From NCBI GenBank assembly GCA_949987565.1, contig OX465105.1:18651159-18715158 (forward strand): a stretch of DNA of 64,000 bases. Reading direction: 5' to 3'. The notes below the pieces were generated by a model, which had not been told where the DNA came from, did not search any database, and saw only the letters and a list, made by a program, of their open reading frames with translations. Shown in pieces: positions 61,901-64,000 of this stretch; within the stretch, counting starts at the first letter, position 1; every line of letters starts with the position of its first letter. This DNA is from Luidia sarsii (lineage: Eukaryota > Echinodermata > Asteroidea > Paxillosida > Luidiidae). A program made the translations under genes and the position numbers.

Positions 61901-62738
61901 ACTAAGGAGCAGCTGCCGCTGCTACCGCTGCAGCTGCTGCTGCCGCTGCTGCTTGGCAGCTGGTTGACTGGCATGCTGTCTGCGCGGCTGACATCCCCCT
62001 TGCCCTTGTTATTGGCTGGTTGCCATAGCGACAGCTTGGCACAATCACCTCACAATGGTGGCTGTTTGCAGTGAAGCATATTGCTACCTGTATTGTAGGC
62101 GGGCTGGTTGAGGTTGATTGTGTATATCATTCATCCTTTTCCACCCCTCATGGTTATTTTTAGTCTGTTTATTTGTGTGCGATTGAAACAGCACATGTAC
62201 ATGTACATTGTAACATGTACAATGTACAGTACAGTAATACAGGACAGCATGTTTCTTACATGTACATGTAAATTTCTCCAAAAAAACTAGAAAGAAAACT
62301 GTAGGTTTTAAGTATTCTCTCATTTCATAATTTTTTCTTTTGAATTTTTTTTGGTGTACATTGGAGCTGCATTTGGGAGCCAATACTCCATCAGGAATGG
62401 GCAACAATCATTGGAGACGGGTTGAAAGGCCGTTTCTAAGGAGTTCAACGCTACTTTGAAAATTCCTGCTTCCCTCTGGTTTTGCTTGATTCCTTGCAGA
62501 GCAAGTGCGACGTTGCCGTGAGCCGTTTGAGCTCAAATTGAGTGGTATTTTTTTTGTCTTCGTCTCTGCAGGTATGACGGGCGAGGTCACTTGCTGAGCC
62601 TCTCCGATTTGGAGGCGAGGCAGTGGGGAAGGCCGCGCCTCGAACTCTCGGCCGAGGAGGAGAGGATCGAGGCGCTGTGCGACGAGGAGCGCTACATGGC
62701 CCTGCACAAGGACATGCTGGAGGAGGAACTGAGACAAG
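23270..62738 (+). CDS. SFSWAP: SFSWAP (suppressor-of-white-apricot splicing factor), first two coding exons; 3' part beyond window
   Basis: Exon 1 is 23270-23484 and exon 2 is 62572-62738, joined in phase 2 to give [11 protein letters not shown] across the junction; exon 2 ends in phase 1 and further exons lie outside the window. The 127 residues seen cover the N-terminal DRY_EERY domain: [13 protein letters not shown] (~38-50), HLIPWMGD (~58-65), the DRYDGRGHL box (~71-79) and [20 protein letters not shown] (~102-121). These match human SFSWAP closely, and CLASRP only loosely. The SURP repeats and RS tail are not in this window. The start at 23270 has a strong context (A at -3, G at +4) and begins [14 protein letters not shown]. 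In flies and mammals the protein regulates alternative splicing and its own early introns. Intron 1 is ~39.1 kb, and its retention would give TGA directly after residue 72 because the donor GTGAGT follows CG in frame. Confidence 0.93.
23700..23865. mobile_element. MITE-like element, SFSWAP intron 1
   Basis: Inverted blocks around GCCATTTTGCCGTT (23750) and AACGGCAAAATAGC (23820), with ATTCTGATTGG and CCGACCAGAGTAA inside. Resembles the element at 3466-3680 in its interior (ATTGGCC, CAGAGTAA). About 160 bp. Confidence 0.55.
24313..25620. repeat. 77-bp satellite array A, about 17 copies
   Basis: The unit includes GGTTCATGGAGTCTGCCAGA, CCAATGCCTAAATGACTGGA and CTGGGTCCACTGGTCCAGTG followed by CCCATTGGTCTAAGTTT. 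TCATGGAGTC occurs at 24331, 24408 and 24484 (76-77-bp spacing). Within each unit AGACCAATG pairs with CATTGGTCT and ACTGGAC with GTCCAGT, so each copy can form a stem-loop. Copies are very similar. Open frames on the minus strand are repeat artefacts. Confidence 0.95.
26225..26510. repeat. 87-bp tandem repeat, about 3 copies
   Basis: Unit contains AGGATTGAGGGCATGTGGAG, TTTTTGTCAAGGAAAATGCA and ACAAGGCCCAATATGATGGA. GGGCATGTGG recurs at 26302 and 26389, 87 apart. The outer copies are partial. Confidence 0.9.
26755..26865 (+). repeat. GAAACGTC-family dispersed repeat
   Basis: TTTGAGAAAGGTCCTGCTAG, GATCGAAACGTCGGGCCCTC and the tail with TATGCAGTTTGAAACCTTTT. One of the least diverged core copies in the window. 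Confidence 0.8.
27726..27970 (+). pseudogene. Decayed 3' end of a non-LTR retrotransposon (reverse transcriptase C-terminal tail)
   Basis: The plus frame from 27726 reads [17 protein letters not shown], then [20 protein letters not shown], a stop codon, [10 protein letters not shown] and, past a TGTACATG insert, [14 protein letters not shown]. The order GH-L-R-like box, then a G-KR-RG basic box, then a TSYL box and an A..A.DR..WR-like box is the tail seen after the reverse transcriptase domain in many non-LTR elements. It has an in-frame stop and a short frame, so it is dead. The following ATGAATGAATGATGATGAG is a likely 3' simple-sequence end. No upstream RT domain is visible. Confidence 0.65.
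28565..29880. repeat. 77-bp satellite array B, about 17 copies
   Basis: Same unit and orientation as array A (24313-25620), of almost the same length, 2.9 kb downstream. The first unit is diverged (CCAGACCTAAACC) and the last has a short duplication (TCATGAAGTCTAAGTTTAGT). Two units carry the insertion CCTACATGTAAATGAC. Long open frames are artefacts. Confidence 0.95.
29884..30030. mobile_element. MITE of the AATCGCGATTCAAAT family
   Basis: Contains CCGAATCGCGATTCAAAT and GAAGCGCGATTCAAATGATT around a TGTATCCACAC block, and ends in GTATTTGGGACAGTGTAAAC with GCCC. Relatives are at 34555-34985, 49590-49955 and the start of 54490-54545. It abuts satellite array B directly. Confidence 0.65.
30535..30760. 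repeat. TGTACA/ACATGT-rich tract
   Basis: Dense runs of the self-complementary hexamer ACATGT/TGTACA with interruptions. Similar shorter tracts continue to 31200. Frames rich in M, Y, C, T, V and H are read from this simple sequence on both strands. Confidence 0.9.
30944..31092. mobile_element. MITE of the CATCGTAAGTT family
   Basis: Left end GATTTCACCAAACTCATCGA, right end AAGGCTTTGTGAAATCCACC, and between them ACTTACGATCAATCGCAAGA, TGCACAGAAACCATATGGCC and GGGTTATCCATCGTAAGTTG. The ends are inverted copies (TTTCACAAA) and the interior is partly palindromic. Confidence 0.8.
31395..32345. repeat. Two diverged GAAACGTC-family copies
   Basis: 31395-31490 (CAGGAGTTTTCTCAAAGGCA, GGATTGAAATGTCAGGG) and 32200-32345 (GAGAGGTCCTGCTTGGATTG, then a tail with AAGGAGTTTGCCACATTTTT). 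Between them are short TGTACA tracts and the sequence ACGGTATATCGAAACCGC of another unidentified repeat. Confidence 0.6.
33255..33585. repeat. (TGTTTGTC)n-like simple repeat
   Basis: Imperfect runs of TGTTTGTC, TGTCTGTC and TTGTTTGT over about 330 bp, directly followed by a GAAACGTC-family copy (33585-33665: CGACACTTTGGTCCTAGCAG, GATTGAAACGTCAGCC). Leucine- and cysteine-rich frames here are artefacts. Confidence 0.85.
33836..34015. mobile_element. MITE of the CATCGTAAGTT family, opposite orientation
   Basis: GAATTTCACAAAGCCTAATG, CATCGTAACTCAACTTACAT, GATGGATAACCCATCG, CGTATGGTTTCTGTGCATCG, ATCGTAAGTTACGATGAC and GGTGAAATCGACC follow in the order expected for the reverse of 30944-31092. A TGTACATG run is inserted near 33897. 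Confidence 0.8.
34289..34480 (+). mobile_element. Complete MITE carrying a histone-type 3' stem-loop
   Basis: Terminal inverted repeats of ~25 bp: GGTTTGCGGTGACACCAT (to 34313) pairs with ATGGTGTCACTGCAAACC (from 34456), plus an ATAGGA/TCCTAT edge on each side. A second inverted pair inside is AAGGTCTCT / AGAGACCTT. At 34389-34404 lies GGTTCTTTTCAGAACC, followed by ACAC: the histone 3' stem-loop layout with the stem pair C-G changed to T-A on both sides and the TTTTCA-type loop kept. GTCGAAACGTCGAG precedes it. A TGTACATG run is inserted at 34434-34455. Related to 3274-3373. Confidence 0.75.
34555..34985. mobile_element. MITE of the AATCGCGATTCAAAT family with a longer interior
   Basis: Starts AGGGCGGTTTCCACCGTCC and CAAATAATCGTGATTT, and ends CCATAATCGCCCTGGAAATG. 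The interior (GGCCCATGCAGGGAGACACA, TGTATAAACAAGTACTGCAC, GTGCATTGTGTGATT) is shared with 49590-49955. A run of 14 C interrupts it near 34940. The 210-residue open frame starting at 34644 lies across it and is not a gene. Confidence 0.6.
34986..36399. other. SFSWAP intron 1 segment without recognised feature
   Basis: Contains a short TG-rich stretch near 35065, poly-A and poly-T runs near 35370-35540, and a G run at 36120-36133. No gene, RNA or clear transposon end could be recognised. Confidence 0.5.
36400..37170. repeat. TGTACA/ACATGT-rich tracts
   Basis: Dense hexamer runs at 36400-36460, 36695-36725 and 37012-37170, separated by ordinary sequence. A further short run is at 37590-37615. 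Translations here are simple-sequence artefacts. Confidence 0.85.
37775..37965 (-). repeat. tRNA-derived repeat, minus strand, next to an AATAAGCACCG repeat
   Basis: Minus strand has GCTCGGTGGTCCAGTGATTG (A-box-like) and GCAGGTTCGAATCCCACTCG (B box intact). GAGCTGGTTGAGGCCGGACC is partly repeated beside it. The adjacent CCCAACTCGACG...AATAAGCACCG...AGTGCTTTGCC motif reappears at 62900-62970 and in part at 13920, so it belongs to another dispersed family. Confidence 0.6.
38420..38580. mobile_element. MITE of the CATCGTAAGTT family
   Basis: CCAAACTCATCGTAACTTGC, GACGAGCGATGCACAGAAAC, CCACAACTTACGATGGG, TTATCCATCGTAATTTGAG and TTTGTGAAACCCACCCC, in the same order as 30944-31092. Confidence 0.8.
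38581..39199. other. SFSWAP intron 1 segment without recognised feature
   Basis: A short segment near 38630-38730 (GCATGCGCAGTTCGGCC, then TTTTGAATCCTGATCC and TAGTGTGAACGCACC) resembles the flanks of the AATCGCGATTC family. Otherwise nothing is recognised. Confidence 0.4.
39200..40095. repeat. TGTACA/ACATGT-rich tracts with a GAAACGTC-family copy
   Basis: Hexamer runs at 39215-39245, 39340-39410 and 39880-40095; the last is over 200 bp long and almost pure. Between them, 39405-39470 is a GAAACGTC-family core (GCAGGACCTTTCTGCCTTTG, GGATTGAAACGTCAGGCCC). Confidence 0.85.
40096..41160. other. SFSWAP intron 1 segment without recognised feature
   Basis: AT-rich with several T runs (40445, 40675-40695) and an ATATAC-rich stretch near 40750. 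No exon or element ends recognised. Confidence 0.5.
41165..41560. repeat. Long TGTACA/ACATGT-rich tract
   Basis: About 400 bp dominated by TGTACA, TACATG, TACACG and TACCGG hexamers, with a 60-bp break at 41397-41445. Minus-strand frames of up to 229 codons pass through it and are artefacts. Confidence 0.85.
41561..43034. other. SFSWAP intron 1 segment without recognised feature
   Basis: Includes a purine-rich stretch at 42250-42290 and a G run at 42953-42970. No gene or clear element recognised. Confidence 0.45.
43035..43220. mobile_element. MITE of the CATCGTAAGTT family
   Basis: GTGGATTTCACTAAGCCTTG, a TGTACAAGTACCGGTACAG insert, then AACTCAAGTTACGG, TGGATAGCCCATCATTAG, GGCTTCTGTGCATTTC and ATGGGTTTGATGAAATCGAC. 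Orientation as at 33836-34015. Confidence 0.75.
43221..44339. other. SFSWAP intron 1 segment with a C/T-rich stretch
   Basis: 43340-43430 is strongly pyrimidine-rich (CTCCCCCTCCCCCCTC). 43905-44010 holds a diverged GAAACGTC-family copy (GCAGTTTGCAATATTTTTGG, GGGCACGACGTTTTGTTCCC, AGCAGGACCTTCC). No gene recognised. Confidence 0.5.
44340..45240. repeat. TGTACA/ACATGT-rich tracts
   Basis: Runs at 44345-44395, 44670-44735, 44845-44995 and 45140-45235. Nearly pure (ACATGT)n in places, broken by TGTACAACTG and TGTACAGTGT variants. Confidence 0.85.
45855..46015. repeat. GAAACGTC-family repeat, inverted pair
   Basis: AAAATTTAGTGGGCCTGACA and TTTCGATCCTACCGG face AAAAAGGTCCTGCTAGGATT and GAAATGTCAGGCCCAC, then TAAATTTTAAGATTTGCATT and the tail CAGTTTGCAACATTTTTG. 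The palindrome is nearly complete, the best example in the window of the two-armed form. Confidence 0.85.
46016..48524. other. SFSWAP intron 1 segment without recognised gene
   Basis: Contains a partial GAAACGTC-family core near 46150-46185, small TGTACA runs (46850-46880), a TGTA microsatellite near 47380, and short GTACGG/CCGTAC pairs. No exon recognised. Confidence 0.45.
48525..48668. mobile_element. MITE of the CATCGTAAGTT family
   Basis: GATGTCACAAAGCCTTACCA, TGCATCGTAACTCAGCTTAC, CACATCGTAAGCTGTG, TTTCTGTGCATCACTCACCG and ACAATGGGTTTGATTAAATT. Confidence 0.75.
48838..49520. repeat. 25-bp minisatellite, about 27 copies
   Basis: Unit GAACTGAAATGAGTTCTTGG followed by TTGCG, TCGCG, TTGTG or TCGCA. 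GAACT starts 25 bases apart (for example 49341 and 49366). Four variant endings are shuffled along the array. Each unit holds an inverted pair, GAACTgaaatgAGTTC. The minus-strand open frames (up to 188 codons, [20 protein letters not shown]) are artefacts of the array. Confidence 0.95.
49590..49955. mobile_element. MITE of the AATCGCGATTCAAAT family
   Basis: Shares the interior GGCGGCCCACGCAGGGAGAC, GTATAAACAAGCCCAGCACT and GTGCATTGTGGGA with 34555-34985, then CAAATAAACGTGATTATTTG, GAATCACGATTCAAATCCCA, TGAATCGCGATTCAAATCGC and the end GCGTTTATTTGGTGTAGTGG with AAGCGGCCC. Confidence 0.65.
50510..50775. mobile_element. CATCGTAAGTT-family MITE invaded by TGTACA tracts
   Basis: CAACTTGCGATCAATTGCAA, GACAATGAGC, CACAAAAATCATATGGCCC, GGGTTATCAATCGTACATAA, GTTGAGTTGTGATGCATCAT and AAGGCTTTGGTAAATC are family landmarks in order; TGTACATG runs separate them at 50515-50570 and 50605-50645. 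A GAAACGTC-family relic follows at 50780-50885. Confidence 0.65.
51290..51600. repeat. TGTACA/ACATGT-rich tract
   Basis: About 300 bp of hexamer runs. At 51325-51345 AGTGTCACTGTAAACCTTCC is the terminal repeat of the 34289-34480 MITE family, left as a fragment inside the tract. Confidence 0.85.
51601..52263. other. Unique GC-richer segment of SFSWAP intron 1
   Basis: Non-repetitive and richer in GC than its surroundings. A 147-codon frame starts at 51816, but I see no domain, no splice-consistent continuation and no family likeness. It could be regulatory DNA or plain intron. Confidence 0.35.
52264..52835 (+). mobile_element. Cluster of tRNA-derived SINE units
   Basis: Three units: 52264-52400 and 52401-52550 are a tandem pair (GTGCCAGTATGCAAAACCAG, AGGTCTTGGGTTCAACTCCC), then 52575-52835 is the composite form (TTTGTGTGATCCCTGAGCTG, CTGACTGGTGCCCCTACCCC, ACCAGAGGTCACGGATTCAA). 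The tandem pair shares the tail TTCTGAGTCAGTTTTTTCTT and CATTTGTTTGAC-like ends. Confidence 0.75.
53403..53690 (+). mobile_element. Composite tRNA-derived SINE, full copy
   Basis: GCATCCACTTTGTGTGATCC, GTTTACAACAATTGGTTGTT, CTTCTGACTGGCACCTCCAT, GGCTGGATACCTCAGATGGA, AGAGCACTGGTACTTTAATT and TCAGGTTCAAGTCCCGGTCC. The B box is intact. The best-preserved composite copy in the window. Confidence 0.8.
54490..55030. repeat. GAATCTGACA-type tandem repeat growing out of a MITE end
   Basis: 54490-54540 is the left end of the AATCGCGATTC family (TTTCAACTGTCCCAAATAAA, CACGATTATTTGGATTGTGG). From 54537 the sequence turns into short repeats of GAATCTGACA, GAATCTAATA and GAATCTAAGAGA, 8-12 bp each, for about 490 bp, with a 20-bp pattern (GAATCTGACAGAATCTAATA) in the last third. 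Confidence 0.85.
55505..56030. repeat. 520-bp polypyrimidine tract
   Basis: Almost uninterrupted C/T on the plus strand: (CCCT)n/(TCCC)n-like up to ~55660, then (TCTC)n with TCTGTCTG near the end. Serine/leucine/proline frames on plus and arginine/glutamate/glycine frames on minus are artefacts. Confidence 0.95.
56031..57851. other. SFSWAP intron 1 segment, GC-rich then AT-rich
   Basis: 56080-56600 is GC-rich and includes a short (CTC)n run near 56400; no exon can be supported. 56820-56915 is a GAAACGTC-family copy in reverse (TGTTTCGATCGTAGCAGGAC, CTTTCTCAAAGGC). TGTACA runs occur at 56990-57020 and 57370-57398. Confidence 0.45.
57852..58003. mobile_element. MITE of the CATCGTAAGTT family, well preserved
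   Basis: GGATTTCACAAAGCCTTACG, ATGAATCGTAACTCAACTTG, CGATGGATAACCCATCGTAA, GGTTTCTGTGCATCGCTCAT, TTAATCGTAAGTTACAC and GGTTGGTGAAACTGAC. The ends are inverted (TTTCACAAA / TTGGTGAAA). Confidence 0.85.
58340..58472. mobile_element. MITE of the CATCGTAAGTT family, shortened
   Basis: TTGATTTCACAAAAAGCCTA, ACGACGCATCGTAGCTCAGC, TTACGATGGATCTGTGG, CATTGCTCATCGTCTTGCAA and TGGATCGTAGGTTAC, ending TTGGATGAAATCACAC. Lacks the central AACCCATCGTAAG part. Confidence 0.75.
58473..61655. other. SFSWAP intron 1 segment with few repeats
   Basis: Contains a tRNA-like SINE fragment at 59365-59435 (AGTTCAGATGGTAAGAGTGC, GTCTCAGGTTCAAGTCCCAG), small TGTACA runs (59005-59020, 59640-59665) and a repeat fragment near 59765-59840 (GAGGTGGCAAGGTTTGGAGA) also seen near 30455-30520. 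61260-61470 is GC-rich and unique. No exon recognised. Confidence 0.4.
61660..61885. repeat. ~31-bp tandem repeat rich in CATGCATATTCAT
   Basis: About seven units built on GGCTCATGCATATTCATGCG and GCCTGATCGG. The ATGCATATTCAT part is kept in most copies, while the GATCGG part varies (GATTGG, GAGAGG). A (GCTGCTGCC)n-like stretch follows at 61905-61965. Confidence 0.8.
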
Positions 62739-62758
62739 GTATTTTGGGACTTAGTCTG

Positions 62759-62885
62759 AGGCCGTGTCCGAAACGGGCGTCTAGAGCTAGGTCTACGTGT
62801 AGGTCTTCCCCCTATTGGAAATACACAGAGATGCGAAGACAATAGCCCTAGCCTTAGCTTTGGAAGGCCGTTTCGGACACGGCCT
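62759..62885. mobile_element. 127-bp MITE just after SFSWAP exon 2
   Basis: Ends AGGCCGTGTCCGAAACGG (62759) and CCGTTTCGGACACGGCCT (to 62885) are near-perfect inverted repeats. Inner GTCTAGAGCTAGG and CCTAGCCTTAGC blocks also partly pair. It begins only 20 bases after the exon 2 donor at 62739. Confidence 0.85.
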
Positions 62886-64000
62886 AATATTCATTAAGTG
62901 TTTGCCCTACTCGACGTACAAATGTACATGTACAGTACTTTAATAAGCACCGTCAGCTCGGTGCTTTGCCCAAATAGTCAACCAGTCTTTACCGGGGTGG
63001 GGGCACCAGTCAGTTCTAAGCATTCAACCAATAACTGTCACATATCTCCTGGGATCGCAGCGTTTCACAGCGTTTCAACTGCAGTAGTTTTCCCAAGCAT
63101 ACTTGTTTGTAACATCTCACTTTGAGAAAGGTCCTGCTAGGATCGAAACGTCAGGCCCCTCTAACTTTTGAGATCACCATGTTGTTGTTGGTAGATGAAA
63201 AGAAAATTGTAGACTAATTATTGTCCGTCCTACATGTATTTCTCTCAGTCTTTCTGAATGAAACTTAAGAAAGAAAAGAAATTTCCCTAATTCTATTTGA
63301 TATCCCATGTACAAGTACGTGTACATGAACTTGGATTTGAGTGGCCAGACATGGGCTAGCTGAACTGTTTCAAGGATAAAAGGTCACAACACAAACAGCA
63401 GAAAGCGCACTGTTGGCGTGCAGATGGGAACAATAAGGTACCAGGTCAGAGGTCAGCCTTGTCTGGCTTTGTATCAGCAGGGGTAGGGGTGGGTAGCAAA
63501 GGCCATTGTCAACTTCTGATCAGACGCTACGACACACACATGTATCCATGTACATTGTATGTACAAGTACTGTGCATGTACATGTACATGTACATGTGTG
63601 TACACACCACTACATGCTGTAGTTAACAGTTTTCTGGGGAATATTTAGATCGTGCGATTGTGTACAAAACTTGAACATGTGCATGCAGCTTGTGACACTT
63701 TCATGGGAAAACCAAGATACCGGTATGTGGGGGAACTCAGATTGTCCTCATGGCAGCCTAGAAATAGCTTGTGACTTTCTTCTGCAATTGTTCGATCAAC
63801 AATCCCTCTCTTCCTCTTCTCCTTCCTCTCATACCTCTCTCCCTCCTCTCCCCTCTCCCTTCTCTCCTCTCTCCCTCCTACATGTATCTCTATCCCCCTC
63901 CTCATCCCTCCCCTCCTTTCCCTCCTCTCCATCTCTCTCCTCCTCAACCTCCCCCTCTCCCTCCTCGCTCCCCTCCTCACTCCCCTCCTCTCTCCTCTTC
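62886..64000. other. SFSWAP intron 2 (incomplete) with several repeats
   Basis: Contains the CTCGACG/AATAAGCACCG repeat (62900-62970), a reversed composite SINE fragment (62975-63060), a GAAACGTC-family core (63121-63180: TTTGAGAAAGGTCCTGCTAG, GATCGAAACGTCAGGCCCC), a TGTACA run (63570-63605) and a polypyrimidine tract from 63800 to the end. The next SFSWAP exon is not in the window. Confidence 0.55.

Noticed and set aside
23270..62738. CLASRP (the other SWAP-family protein) as the identity of the last gene
   Set aside because: CLASRP shares the PW-GD and IDRFD boxes, but the [26 protein letters not shown] and [11 protein letters not shown] strings match SFSWAP much better.

Overview
The window is eukaryotic genomic DNA. 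Every gene is split by GT-AG introns, the introns are long, and repeats fill most of the space. Four protein genes can be rebuilt exon by exon from protein similarity: POLDIP2 (822-9272, +, 11 coding exons, 349 aa), TMEM199/VMA12-like (15698-12410, -, 6 coding exons, 197 aa), OSTC (16105-21186, +, 4 coding exons, 149 aa) and the first two coding exons of SFSWAP (23270-23484 and 62572-62738, +; the gene runs off the right edge). All splice phases close and three of the four genes end in a stop codon at the expected protein end. The proteins are close to their vertebrate counterparts. Together with the many dispersed TGTACATGTACA runs, tRNA-derived repeats and foldback elements, this suggests a marine invertebrate deuterostome (echinoderm, hemichordate or amphioxus). 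The exact group is inference and cannot be fixed from the sequence alone.

Layout: 1-821 is sparse upstream DNA. 822-9272 is POLDIP2, whose introns hold a 0.9-kb foldback element, a repeat with histone-type 3' stem-loop motifs, a (TCAG)n tract with duplicated exon ends and a 69-bp minisatellite. 9273-12409 is a tail-to-tail gap with a 129-bp higher-order minisatellite and a SINE. 12410-15698 is TMEM199, with a 76-bp minisatellite in its last intron. 15699-16104 is a 406-bp head-to-head spacer, probably a bidirectional promoter. 16105-21186 is OSTC, whose intron 2 carries a 2.5-kb long-inverted-repeat element nested in another element. 21187-23269 holds polyadenylation signals and a promoter-proximal MITE. 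23270-64000 is SFSWAP, nearly all of it a 39-kb first intron made of minisatellites, MITEs, (ACATGT)n-type tracts, SINE copies and one decayed non-LTR retrotransposon end.

The genes do not form a pathway. POLDIP2 is a mitochondrial/nuclear replication-linked factor, TMEM199 an ER factor for V-ATPase assembly, OSTC an ER oligosaccharyltransferase subunit and SFSWAP a splicing regulator. POLDIP2 and TMEM199 are also neighbours in vertebrates, so their linkage looks ancient, although their relative orientation here differs from the human one. No bacterial-type system, CRISPR array or operon is present. The most unusual material is repeat biology: long-arm foldback elements, a MITE carrying a histone-type 3' stem-loop, and twin arrays of a hairpin-forming 77-bp unit.
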